64,000 nt of DNA from Steinernema hermaphroditum. Taxonomy: Eukaryota > Nematoda > Chromadorea > Rhabditida > Steinernematidae. The notes under the pieces were generated by a model. It saw only the letters and a program-made list of their open reading frames with translations, was not told where the DNA came from and searched no databases. Where the stretch lies: positions 15,500,001-15,564,000 of the forward strand of contig CM059622.1 in the NCBI GenBank assembly GCA_030435675.1, written 5' to 3'. The translations under genes and the position numbers were made by a program. Shown piece after piece: positions 1 to 9,933 of this stretch. The stretch's first letter is position 1. Each line of letters starts with the position of its first letter.

Positions 1-895
1 TCGGACGAGATGACGAAGTCGAGGATCGCCCAACTGACGACGGGAACACGGGCCTGGTAGAGTTGCCGATAGCGGTCGCCGGCTCCTCGGCGGTAGAGTC
101 GGATGTGGCCATCTGGAAAGGGATCGTTTGATAAGGAGGAGTGGGATAGATCTGTTTTGGTCTTTATGGGAACATTAGACACTTACCTTGACTAGCTGTG
201 ATGATCGAGTTGCCCCTGTCAACAAACTGGGACACGAAGGTCTTCGACTTGACGCTTCCCACCACCTTCCTCGTGTTCGGAATGTACGAGTTGACTACGG
301 TGGCGCGCTGTCCTAGCGAGAAAGGCTTTCCAAGATTGAGTTCTCGTCTGAGAATCATGTCGGGTAGGAAGCCTCTGTGTGTGGTACTGAAATGGTCCTC
401 GAGGAAGTGGATCGCCCCGTTTCGGGTCTCTAAATCATGCATGAAGTGATCGTAGCTCTAAAAATGAATAATTTTTGCGAATTGAAAGAATATCCCTACT
501 TTTCTCAGTTCCTCATCGCCAGTCACATATCTAAATCGAGTCGGTCGACGTTCTCGTTCATGATACCGATGCATTCCTGAACTCATCGGACCTTCTGGAT
601 GCCCCTCGCTTTGGCCTTCTTCAGAGCTTTGCGCGCTTCTCGGATAGTGCAACGCTTCACGGAGGTCGTCGGCGTTAGAGGCGATGTCGATAACGCGATT
701 CTCGACCAGCTCCCTCAAGATTGAGGCGATCTGACTGTGGCCTGGGCGTGCGGATCGGATTCTCTGATTCGGAAATGCCGCTTCGAGGGCGCGCTCCTGC
801 GCTACGATGTTGGCTGCGGAGCTGAGGACGTCTTCGGGACTGTCGGCTGCGGAGGCGGCGTCGTCGGAGGAGTGGCGCGATTCGCCTAAACCCAT
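1..895 (-). CDS. wdr-23: DCAF11/WDR23-like CUL4-DDB1 adaptor, N-terminal part (cut by window edge)
   Basis: WD40 substrate receptor of CUL4-DDB1 ubiquitin ligases; in worms WDR-23 restrains the stress regulator SKN-1 (established knowledge). Exons read on the minus strand: 895-500, 457-187 and 112 running off the left edge; both introns are GT-AG and phases join (0, then 1). Exon 1 is an acidic, Ser/Ala-rich leader. Exon 2 holds the conserved pre-WD40 segment (FSLGQRATVVNSYIPN, then KTFVSQF). Exon 3 continues with GHIRLYRRGAGDRYRQ and WAILDFVIS, matching the first WD repeat of human DCAF11 in order and spacing. The ATG at 895 is preceded by a 3' splice site (TTGTTTCAG ending at 912), so the transcript probably receives a spliced leader or a short upstream exon. 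The family call is firm; the exact start is less sure. Confidence 0.88.
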
Positions 896-1069
896 ATACT
901 CCAAGTTTTATCTGAAACAAGGAGATTGCTCGGTTTAGTTGTACCAAGCATACAAAGCACGAAAATACGAGAAAAAATGCGGAATTACTCTAAATTTGAT
1001 CGGATTACAAATTGTCTCAAAATGCAGTTTATAGAGCTGTTGGTATCGAGCAAGTCCTGAAGGCTGAAG

Positions 1070-1182
1070 GCCCTTGAAGCGGCGTTTCCGAATCAAACAA
1101 TCCGATCCGCATGTCCAGGACACAGTCACATCGATGCAATACTGAGGGAGCTAGGGTAGAGAATCGAGTTATCGATCCCTCT
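1070..1182 (+). pseudogene. Inverted partial copy of DCAF11 exon 1 (broken)
   Basis: The plus-strand translation here (ALEAAFPNQTIRSACPGHSH, then ILREL) matches residues encoded by the minus-strand DCAF11 exon at about 690-790, where the text is ALEAAFPNQRIRSARPGHSQ. The copy lies about 170 bp upstream of the gene in the opposite orientation. It carries an in-frame stop after ILRELG and has no start or splice context. I read it as a local inverted duplication that decayed. Similarity continues to about 1182 (GAGAATCGAGTTATCGA) and then stops. Confidence 0.8.
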
Positions 1183-1189
1183 TTTTTCT

Positions 1190-2017
1190 CCTTTCTCTCA
1201 AATCCAATTACTTAACGAGAGATCCAGGTGTTTAGCCGTATCATAACCAAAAATATGGTAAAATCAAAGAGCAAGAATGAGTTAAGAATAAGACCCTTTC
1301 GTAGATTTCAACATCGCGCCGAGATAGGAGCATGCATGGTGAATACAAGATCAGTACATAACGAATAGTTATGATGCGACACAAGATGCTCAGTCCGTAA
1401 AATTCCCGATTTGAACCCATTTGAATATCAAAGATGTAATCACACTGAACTGCATGAGATGGTGGCCAAGTTCATAAATTAGGACATGTGGAGAATTCAC
1501 GACATAAAGCTGATTTTTAACACGACTGTGAAAAAAAGCGCCGCTACAAACAGCTCTGACGGACCTTGGGGTCAAAGATCTGAAACGGCCAGGTTTAGAG
1601 CTATTATTGGAAGGAATTTTAGTTCAAATGTGGACTGTCATTACTTGTTGGTGCCCAGCGTATTTTTCTCGCCTAAATCTAATTACTGAATAACGAAATT
1701 AGGCAGACAGGTGTTTGCCATATTCGGTCGGAAAATAAGAAAGAACGCCAAGGTGGCGTACGCTTTCACTTTTAGCCATTTAGCCAAATTTCTGTATTTT
1801 GAAAACAAAATCTGAAATCAGCTGGTGTTTTTAGGGCGTTCCCTGTCCGCCCCCAGCAAGTAAACCAGTCTTCTGCTATTCGCGTTGAGACCACCTATAT
1901 TGTTCATCCGTTCGAACTGTCCAAGTTTCCTTTGTCTTTTTATATTTTTCTTTTATTGTTATCAAACGAAAAAAAAAATAAAAGAAATATTAAACTACTC
2001 CAACAAACAAAAAGTTC
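1190..2017. other. Gene-free spacer
   Basis: AT-rich sequence without a supported ORF, RNA gene or clear repeat; short ORFs lack splice context and family similarity. It separates the DCAF11 region from the tRNA-Glu gene. Confidence 0.6.
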
Positions 2018-2089
2018 TTCCCATGCCGGGAATCGAACCCGGGCCGCGTGGGTGAAAGCCACGAATCCTAACCACTAGACCACATGGGA
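2018..2089 (-). tRNA. tRNA-Glu (TTC)
   Basis: Full cloverleaf on the minus strand: acceptor TCCCATG pairs with CATGGGA, anticodon loop CTTTCAC with anticodon TTC, T-loop GGTTCGATTCC. Discriminator A. It is near-identical to the copies at 9455 and 56417. A run of A residues (T on the minus strand) lies just beyond the 3' end and can act as a Pol III terminator. Confidence 0.97.
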
Positions 2090-2249
2090 TGGTGACAGCC
2101 TTGGTCGTGAAGTTAGTTACGTGAAAGGGCTGGTGTTATAAAGAAGTCAACCTGTTTGGTCGTTTCTTGATATGCAGGCTTTAAGCATAAAAAAGAAAAT
2201 AAAGAACAAAAATAAGACAAATAACTTGAAGAAAAAAATAAAAAATGAT

Positions 2250-2253
2250 CGCT

Positions 2254-2320
<67 letters not shown>

Positions 2321-2323
2321 AGC
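2250..2323 (-). tRNA. tRNA-Asn (GTT)
   Basis: Minus-strand cloverleaf: acceptor GCTTCCG pairs with CGGGAGC, anticodon loop CTGTTAA gives anticodon GTT, T-loop GGTTCAAGCCC, discriminator G. An oligo-T stretch on the minus strand follows the 3' end. It is paired with the tRNA-Glu at 2018, an arrangement repeated at 9.46-9.93 kb. Confidence 0.97.
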
Positions 2324-2583
2324 ATGTCTGTTTAAGGTCCGCGATCATTTATTAGGGCGACTTGTGTTCCTTTATCTTCATCTCTTATTTCTTTTTTTTC
2401 TGTTTCATATGGCTTGCTACAGTATACTAATTTATGAACCTTATAAACACGAGAACTCTATAAAAAGTTTAAAACAGCTTCTTTCTAATGGACGTAACCA
2501 CATGTCCAACCGGAGTGGCCTTCATTTTCTTCATAATTCTGCTCAGTCTTTTGTCCTTTTCTTTGCCTAAAACACACTTATTC

Positions 2584-3206
2584 TCAAACATCCGTATACG
2601 ACGACTCCCTACCTGTACTCATAACCTGTTTCTTTCCAATTCGGGACACCTTCTTCTCCGTTTCCCACTTAATGTTCACATAAGTATGGTCAAGTTCTCC
2701 TTTGACCACTCTGTTTCTCCTGGGCACATTTTCATATAAATGATCCGATGAGTATGTCGATGATCGATGGCTGCATAGGGTGGACAATGAGGTTGTGGAT
2801 TTGACGGGAAAACGTTCTATTATGGTGGAAGCTGACACCTTCCGAAGTCGAACGTTTGCTTCTTGCCTAAAGTACCTCGGTCAGGTAGTGCCCAATCACA
2901 GAATCGCATACCTAGCATCGCCTGATTTCGAGCAGGTTGACGTATACGCCGACTTGATTTTGTCATCGAGGGAGACGTCCATCATCAGCTCGCAATCCTC
3001 GTCATCTTCGTTGTCTGTGTAGTATCGAGAGGAAAGCTCTGTGTCGCTCATATAGGAAAGGTTCCCATAAGGGGCGTTGACATAATCGCTTCTTTTGCTA
3101 CGGGCGTAGATCGACGAATTGACTGTTGAGCTGTAGGAGTAGTGTCTGGAGCTATGGCTGGTGTGATAGGGCGTGTGACAGTTGTAGACATGCATATTGT
3201 CGAGTT
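2584..3206 (-). CDS. C-terminal two exons of an unidentified protein ending in a PDZ ligand
   Basis: Two exons on the minus strand, 3206-2912 and 2866-2584, join in phase 2 across a 45-bp GT-AG intron (acceptor TACTTTAG). The translation is Ser/Tyr-rich with an acidic patch (DNEDDEDCELMMD), two tyrosine motifs (YENV, TYVNI) and a Lys-rich end. The stop follows SSYTDV, a class I PDZ-binding C-terminus (T-x-V). This composition suits the cytoplasmic tail of a membrane receptor or adhesion protein, but I see no membrane segment and did not recognise the family. An acceptor (ATCTTTCAG) precedes the first exon in phase 1, so more exons should lie at higher coordinates; I could not find them. Alternatively the Met at 3197-3195 starts a small protein. 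Confidence 0.55.
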
Positions 3207-3209
3207 CTG

Positions 3210-4535
3210 AAAGATGTTTTTTTAGATGAAAAACGGGAGGTATGATTGTGGGAAATTCAAAAACGAAAGCGCCAGAAACTGATAGCTGGGATTGACGGAA
3301 GCAATGGATAAAGATATACAAGACGGGAGCCCCGTTTCAAGATTGACAATGACAAGCAGCAGTCTTAGCCTCAAAATGAGCCCCTGAGCACTCAGAAATA
3401 TTGCGATCTAAGCCTTTAATCAGACTTAATGAGCATCCGATGCAAGATTCCCAGCGAGCGATTATCAAACCGGCGGTATAAAGGCACGGAGTAATGGGAG
3501 CATCAACACTTCGGGTTGGAGAAGACCCTCAGACTTCTATGGGGCCACTTTAAGTTGACTAGGGACCAGCAGCAGTCTTAAGAATTCCAAAACTATCGTT
3601 TATTATTTACGTTTATTATATTTCAGAGTGCTCTAGGGCTGGGGCCTTTCTGGTCTGTCCCCTATTGGAACATTAGTCAGGCCACTGTCTTAAAAAGGCC
3701 CTTTACTTTAGCTAAAGTGGAAAGGAAGACCGTTATGTATGGAACAGTTCCACGGATAGTAAAAGGCACTTCTAAAACAGTGCAAAAATCGCAAAACCGC
3801 GCACGTATAACACGTCATGTTCCCATGAAACGCATCGAAAACGGCGATGCTTAAACTGCACACCACCTGCTCCCCACGACGCACCTCGGAAGAGATCTGA
3901 TAAGAAGCCTAATTTGACTTCCTCGGGTCGACCCCCCTCGCACGTCTCTTCTACGTTCCCACGGCAGCGCCACGAAGTGTTGTCAATTGAGTGAGAACGT
4001 AGGACAGCACGAAGGTGACACTGGCCGTTAAAGCCGAATAATCTGCGTTGAAGGAGAATTAAAAAGCAACGGCTCAAGTATGGGATTGAACTACTGGAGA
4101 ATCGCGATTTCGGTACAAAGCCTTCGCGTGGCATGTTGTCCGCTTTCAACTTGTTTGACCGTCTTCGCAACCACACTTAGCACCTGCTGAACAACAAAGT
4201 CGCGGCGTCAACTCATCGATTGTGCCGTGGGGAAGAGGAACTCCGTGGGAGCCTCGATGTGATAGCCTGCTGATGGAGAGCCAACATGATGGAAACGACG
4301 ATTTTGAAATTCTTTCCAAAATCAAGAAGTTTTACATCTGTGAATTCTACAAAACTCGCAAAATCAGGTTAGGAGGAAGGAATAGCTTCAAGCTACTTTC
4401 ATACAGGCCTAGAGTTGTAAAGAATGTGCTGCCATTACGAAACAGATCGAACTGTCCTTTCGATCGGACCAATCCGATATGTATGCCTAATATGTAGTTG
4501 TTACCAAAGATAGGCGTCGTGTCAGCCGTACATCC
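3210..4535. other. Region without a supported gene
   Basis: Short ORFs occur on both strands (for example minus 3772-4176, plus 4222-4497) but none shows a family motif or a convincing splice context. Missing upstream exons of the 2584-3206 gene would have to lie here or further right. Confidence 0.5.
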
Positions 4536-4539
4536 GCAT

Positions 4540-4645
4540 CAGTTTAATGGTTTGGCCAGCCGACCCAGCCGTCAACCGGCTTGGGGATCGATTGAACGGC
4601 TAGCAGATCCGATCCGATCCGTTCGTGCCATCGGGCTGTGAGACT
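4540..4645. repeat. Degenerate fragment related to the small element at 45.1 kb
   Basis: GC-rich stretch with CCAGCCGACC, GTCAACCGG and GGATCGATTGAACGGCTAGC. It shares wording with the element at 45068-45205 and the fragment at 31.76-31.87 kb, but lacks the GATGGGCA terminal motif. Weak evidence. Confidence 0.35.
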
Positions 4646-4880
4646 TGTTACAATTTTAATGGAAATTTGAAGGAGCGATGATTTTACTCGTACAACCAGC
4701 GGTAACAAAGAGGACATGGACATTCCTAGTGACACGTCGAGTTCAAGATCTGCGGCTTTACACTTAATCTAACAAGGGAACCTTCCTGTGTGCCCACCTT
4801 GGATCGAACTACAAACTGGAACAGCGGTGACAAACAAAAAATCCCCTATATATAAATGGAGAACCGACGGGTCCGTTGGT

Positions 4881-4899
4881 CTGTGTGTGTGTGTGTGTG
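4881..4899. repeat. (GT)n microsatellite
   Basis: About nine GT units, next to the SINE head at 4939-5010. Confidence 0.9.
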
Positions 4900-4938
4900 T
4901 TTTTCCGTGCGCACGGCGGAAACACCCACACAAAATAA

Positions 4939-5010
4939 GGACCCCGAGGGGAACCGAACCCGACACCGCCCGCTTACAAACAGAGAACGTTCGCAATGAG
5001 CCACACAGAC
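4939..5010 (-). repeat. tRNA-Thr-derived SINE head, copy 1
   Basis: On the minus strand: GTGTGGCTCATTGCGAACG (A-box region), TTTGTAA (anticodon-loop-like, TGT), then GGGTTCGGTTCCC (B box). It shares this order with copies at 15.78, 18.34 and 43.53 kb. It is truncated and diverged, so it is not a functional tRNA. Confidence 0.8.
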
Positions 5011-5170
5011 AGTTGAGATGCTAGTGCTCTACTTCCATTATCTCTCTGGTGATGCTAGGCTTTGAGTTTTTTTGCTGTTTTTGAGTGACTTTTTGTCTAT
5101 TTTGTAACCAGCAGTGTTTTCTGTTCGAGTTTCCTGAAGCTTTACAATTTTTTCGCCCACTTTAGCCATT

Positions 5171-5503
5171 TACATGAGCGCCAATCTTGCCGCCCGCAGG
5201 GCTATGGTGTCTTGCCGCCCGCAGGGCTACAGTTTTAGGCCCCAACTTCAGCTTTTTGCATGAGCGCCAATCTTGCCGCCCGCAGGGCTACAGTTTTAGG
5301 CCCCAACTTCAGCTTTTTGCATGAGCGCCAATCTTGCCGCCCGCAGGGCTACAGTTTTTGGTACCAAATTCAGCCCTTTGCATGAGCACCAATCTTGCCG
5401 CCCGCAGGGCTATTGGTGTCTTGCCGCCCGCAGGGCTACAGTTTTTTGGCCCCAACTTCAGCCCTATCCATGAGCGCCAATCTTGCCGCCCGCAGGGCTA
5501 CAG
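5171..5503. repeat. 61-bp minisatellite (about five units)
   Basis: Tandem units begin CATGAGCGCCAATCTTGCC, continue CGCCCGCAGGGCTACAG and end GGCCCCAACTTCAGC. A 25-bp internal block (GGTGTCTTGCCGCCCGCAGG) is inserted in two units. Each unit holds the self-complementary core GCCCGCAGGGC. ORFs across it are repeat artefacts. Confidence 0.92.
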
Positions 5504-5509
5504 GCTAAT

Positions 5510-6590
5510 TGGCTTTTAGTACCTGGAGGCGCGAATTCGCGCGCAGCTGGGTTTATTTAACATTAACCACAAAAGAGCGTCGGCTTGTACGCACACTTGA
5601 CCATGGAAAAAAACCCTTCGAAAGTCATGTCCTAGCCAGTATGGACAATACTGTGGTATCGAGGGCTTTTATGCTTGAACTGGCCAATCATCGTCGCGTG
5701 CTTTTGATGGTCATCTCAGGAAGCTAAATAAAGAAAACAAAAAAAGGAATGGTTCGGAAGGGTGTCAAAGCCCTACAATGGCACTACATGGTTTGGCCAC
5801 ACAGGTTACTTTCTTTCGTTTCTTTGCAGTCTTTTGAACGTAATGTTTATATGGTCAGATGTTTGCATAAGTCATCGGACAAGTGTGTATAAGCCGGCCT
5901 TTTGGGGTTTGTGTGTGCCAATTTGGAGCTTGATCTGAGGCAGTCACTTCGAATGGTTTCTTGTAAAACTACAACATTCCGAGGGCCCCTCGATTGCATT
6001 TTGCATATCTCAATTATTAAAAAAAAACTGAATAGAGAAGTTAACCCACAACGAGCTCCTCGAAAGAGATAATATTATTGTCAAGGAAGCAGCTTCATGA
6101 AAGTCATTAAAATTCGTCATGATATCTTCCAATAGCCTTGATAAACGGCAGATGTTTCTCCTGCAAACCTCTCCGAATGAGATCGAGATCATCGGGACAC
6201 CTAAAGGCTACAGAGACGAACTCGGAGTTCTCTTCCAGGATTGCATATGAGGATCCCGCAATTTCTGTGTTCTGTGTTCATATTGTCCACATTTTCGGCC
6301 ACCGGTGGCTATCTGTATCCGATCTTTCAATGAACTGAGAAAATGCCACAAATGCCACGGACAGCGATTCTTAGGTCAATTCATTTATGCGTGGCTTTCA
6401 GACGAACACCGACGCCTTTTGCATCGCGTTTTCCACCGTCCAGCGCTTATGTTCGCCCAGCATTAATGTCAACCGTTCGGTTTGCGTTATTCAGAGTCGT
6501 GGCGGGAGTTTTTCCTTATGGCTGCATATCCGATGGGCAGCGTTTGTGGCGATTGAATATTCGACGACTGTTTACTTCATCCAGCCGATT
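5510..6590. other. Spacer upstream of the CASC3-like gene
   Basis: No supported gene. The segment from about 6.3 kb is pyrimidine- and CpG-rich and ends in the splice acceptor TTTCCAG immediately before the start codon at 6596, so it may hold a promoter plus outron or a 5' non-coding exon. Confidence 0.5.
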
Positions 6591-6595
6591 TCCAG

Positions 6596-7939
6596 ATGTC
6601 CTATCGACCCAGAGACGATCGCCGTTTCGGCTACGAGCAGCGTCGAGGCGACTTCCGTTCGTCCGACTTCCACCGTCGTCCGCCTCCTTCGCGCGACTTT
6701 CGAGATCGCGATTTCGACTCCAGGCCCCGCCAGCGCGTCGGTCCTTCGCAGACCGTTAATGAGCTCGACAGGGACAGCATCGTTGGAGCCTCGGGTATGT
6801 ACTTGAAGAGGAAAAGGTGACTTCTCGGCACCACACAGTCCACATACATTATATGAAAGTTGGCCTTTTCAAAAAGGAGCTTAAACATTCGCCATCTCCA
6901 AGGTGACAGACATGCTCGAAGATTTCAATTCTTGTAAATCATAGCCTTGCATAGACGATAACAATATCGTTTAGGAGGCTCAAAAAGAGGCCAATTCCAG
7001 CGCGGCGGTCGCATCTCTTTCGACCGTCCGCCGCAGCGAGGACGCGACTTCAGAAGCTTCCGTCAAGAACCGTACGGAGGAAGGCCATTCAGAGGGTTTG
7101 TCCATATGCATATAATCTCTTTAACGTGATGCTAGTCGAACCGATACATACGTGAAATGTAAGCTGCCGATTTCCTTAGCAGTCCCCTGACACGACTTCA
7201 TTTAGATCTGCACAAGTTTCCGAGAGTTAATACGCTTTATCTATTTAGTGGGCGTGATCATCGCACTGAGTTTCGGCCTCGAGAAGAAGAATATGGTAGG
7301 TGTTGATCGGGTTTTGTCCCACAGTAATAGTGGATTTAGTTCGAGAACGTCAAGAAGAAAGCGATCGACCGAAGATGAACATTTTCGATCCGGCTGTTGT
7401 GCCGAAAAAGGGATTCTATTTTGAGGCAAGGAGGATTAAAATGTCCCCCCTGTGATGTGGAATGTCTTTCAGCATGACAACCGTGGAGGAGACTTTGTGA
7501 AACGTGACCGTGACCATCCTAGAAGAGGCAATGGTGATCGTTACAGAGATGACAGAGACCGTATTCGTAATATGTACGATCCGAGGAGAGATGGAAGAGA
7601 CTTCGACAGGAACCGTTCGCATAATCAGCGACCGGCCCCAGACGGATGGCGCAATGATAAGCAGGTAGGTGACCGTTACAGAGATCTAGCTTTTTCCTAA
7701 GGACCTCCAAAAAGAAATTATAAAAATCGTCAAGCAATGCAATAACGCTCCTTTTTTAGAGAGATGAACGCCATCCGAACGAGCGCGAACAGGTCGGCAG
7801 AACTGGGCGATTCGATCGTAGCCGTCTTTCTGGATTCTCTCGAGCCGATTCGGGAAAATGGGCCCATGACATGTACGAAGAAGCAGAGAAAGAAGGAGGG
7901 CAAAACGGAGGTGATGATGGCGCTGTAGCGGACGAATAA
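6596..7939 (+). CDS. CASC3/Barentsz-like exon junction complex protein, short form
   Basis: CASC3 (MLN51/Btz) clamps eIF4A3 on spliced mRNA through its SELOR domain (established knowledge). Six exons: 6596-6794, 6975-7095, 7249-7295, 7340-7425, 7473-7664, 7760-7939; joined length 825 nt, 274 aa. The N-terminus is Arg/Gly/Asp-rich (RDDRRFGYEQRR). The first SELOR half is FDPAVVPKKGFYFEHDNRG across the exon 4/5 junction. The second half, GKWAHDMYEE, is in the last exon. About 80 Arg/Asp-rich residues separate them, far more than in human CASC3. The protein ends soon after SELOR, so the long C-terminal half of vertebrate CASC3 is missing. The ATG directly follows the acceptor TTTCCAG, suggesting trans-splicing. 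Intron 4 (7426-7472) starts with GC: donor GAG|GCAAGG. Confidence 0.85.
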
Positions 7940-8144
7940 TTGGCTTTGATCATACCATGTACTTTGTTTGTTGTATTTATTTTTGGCTTGAAACGTAAAC
8001 ATGTTTCACCAATATAAACTGAAAAAAGTGTAAACTAACTCCATGCTGATGTGGCCACAGGGACATGTTTCTGGTAAACTTCTTCTTATGCTTGAGACTT
8101 TTGTGTATTTATAATACACAGAGGGAGTGAAAGAAGCAAAGAAT

Positions 8145-8215
8145 TGCATCGGCCGGGAATCGAACCCGGGCCGCCCGCGTGGCAGGCGAGCATTCTACCA
8201 CTGAACCACCGATGC
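8145..8215 (-). tRNA. tRNA-Gly (GCC)
   Basis: Minus-strand cloverleaf: acceptor GCATCGG pairs with CCGATGC, anticodon loop CTGCCAC (GCC), T-loop GGTTCGATTCC, discriminator A. Confidence 0.97.
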
Positions 8216-8586
8216 CTGGCGGTTAGCGTTTCCTAGATTTATATACCCGTGCTGTTAAGACCACCCTTTATCGCTTTTTTCTGTACCGTGAGATACGAGT
8301 CCGGATAAAACAGGTGAGCATATTAGGACATGGATCCCATGAAACTCTCCGTGAAACTCCCTGTGGGATCGCACGGCTTCGCCAGTTTTGTCCCATTCGC
8401 CTGTTTGGCTGTTTTGGTCCACCTTTGTTTTTGGCTTTTTGCTTCTTAGATTTTCCGGTCCGACGTCTGACCCAACTTCTGTACATGATTCAACTTCCTC
8501 CAAACACTAGGTTTAGGACAGGGCTGCTGTTATTTGACTCTTATTTTATTTCATCTACTCTTGAATCATTCAGCATTCGTTCAGCC

Positions 8587-9315
8587 ATGAACTGGATCTC
8601 CCCCGATTTCTGCGATCGTGTCTATGGAAACATCACTTGGAAACAAGCCGACTACGGACTATTTAAAGTAAACTCTCATCTCGAGTGATTAATAAAATTC
8701 ATATTTTTCTTTCCAGTCTGCAAATCTGCAGCGTATCACTAAGGTAAACAAAGCGAGCCTTGGAAATGGAGGCCTCGTGGCGCAATGGATAACGCGTCGG
8801 TCTACGGAACCGAAGATTGCAGGTTCGAATCCTGCCAAGGTTGAAACTTTTTTTATTGTTTTCTAATAGTTTTTTTTTCTGTGACGTTGTGCCGTACTAA
8901 GTCCAGCAGGGTTAGATTTATTAGTTATAGATTTTAGACGGTCGCAGCAAGACAACCTATATGAAGTCAGCGAGGCAAAGTCCACCGAGTGTTTTCTTCA
9001 AATAAATCACTGATAATGTCTTTGATACTGACTTCAAGTTCTTATCATATTTTGCAGCTCCCTACAACGTCGACATTCCATCTTTGTGCGAATGGTTCGT
9101 GGATCGCCAAACATCGTTCATCTGTTGTTGACCATGAGTGGTCTCTAACCCATCCGCTGACGCAACGGGAAATCCGGCTCGACGACGACCAGGCGCTCCA
9201 TCGGCGAAAACATCGTTCAGCGACTCTGCAGCCATGTGTTTGTGATGTTTTTAGTGGAGCACATAAATCTAATGGATGGTCCAGTCATTTACAGCCTTAC
9301 GAGTCGTGTTTGTGA
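8587..9315 (+). CDS. Possible small three-exon gene with a tRNA in intron 2 (uncertain)
   Basis: Splice signals allow exons 8587-8667 (MNWISPDFCDRVYGN start), 8717-8743 (SANLQRITK) and 9058-9315, all phase 0, giving 121 aa. The ATG lies 2 nt after an acceptor-like CGTTCAG. I recognise no family. The third exon's reading frame is doubtful: another frame there (PYNVDIPSLCEWFVDRQT) looks equally protein-like but stops early. A tRNA-Arg (8771-8843) sits inside the second intron. It could be a spurious splice series, or a decayed gene. Confidence 0.3.
8771..8843 (+). tRNA. tRNA-Arg (ACG), acceptor stem weakened
   Basis: Anticodon arm TCGGT-CTACGGA-ACCGA gives anticodon ACG; D and T arms are intact (T-loop GGTTCGAATCC). 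The 3' acceptor strand is CAAGGTT where the copy at 58860 has CGAGGTC. Pairing with GGCCTCG therefore leaves a C-A mismatch and two G-T pairs. It may be a decaying copy. Confidence 0.88.
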
Positions 9316-9454
9316 CGCAACTGATCTTTGAATCAGTTTGCCGTTGGGAGACGAGGCAGTAAAGCAAGCCCGAGGAAGCAAGCAAAAGCAAGAAAAGTTT
9401 TAAATCTTACGAAGAATACAAAATTGCCTTGAGAAGAAAAAACAAAAAAATTTC

Positions 9455-9526
9455 TTCCCATGCCGGGAATCGAACCCGGGCCGCGTGGGTGAAAGCCACG
9501 AATCCTAACCACTAGACCACATGGGA
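9455..9526 (-). tRNA. tRNA-Glu (TTC)
   Basis: Same 72-nt sequence and fold as the gene at 2018-2089: acceptor TCCCATG/CATGGGA and anticodon TTC. An oligo-T terminator lies on the minus strand beyond the 3' end. Confidence 0.97.
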
Positions 9527-9859
9527 GGCTGTCTGTTAAGTCGTCGATAGCTAGTTGTATCACATCGGACACAGAAACTGGCTTTGTTCTTCAGTGAAAA
9601 AAATTTATGTGACATGATTCATAAAGCTCATAACGGTTTCACATTTCCACTTTATGACTTTTAACGATCACGCTCCCCAAAAAAATGAACGACATGGGCT
9701 GAGAAGTGTTCTTGGAACGGAAAGTGCAAGCACGCCCTGTGGCTATTTTGATCGTTGGGTGCAGGAACGAAGTATGAGAAATCAATTTTCAAGCATTCTG
9801 AATACAAAAGAAGACTAGGAATGTGATTACAAAACGAATTAAAAAAAAATAAAAAAGAT

Positions 9860-9863
9860 CGCT

Positions 9864-9930
<67 letters not shown>

Positions 9931-9933
9931 AGC
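9860..9933 (-). tRNA. tRNA-Asn (GTT)
   Basis: Same as the gene at 2250-2323. The A-rich 3' flank (AAAAAA then GATCGCTCCC on the plus strand) is also shared with that copy, pointing to duplication of the Glu-Asn pair. Confidence 0.97.

Noticed and set aside
4769..5024. Histidine/threonine- and cysteine/valine-repeat ORFs
   Set aside because: Produced by the GT microsatellite and the SINE head.
6343..6806. Two overlapping 138-139-aa ORFs at the start of the CASC3-like gene
   Set aside because: Shadows of the true frame that begins at 6596; composition reflects the Arg-rich exon read out of frame.
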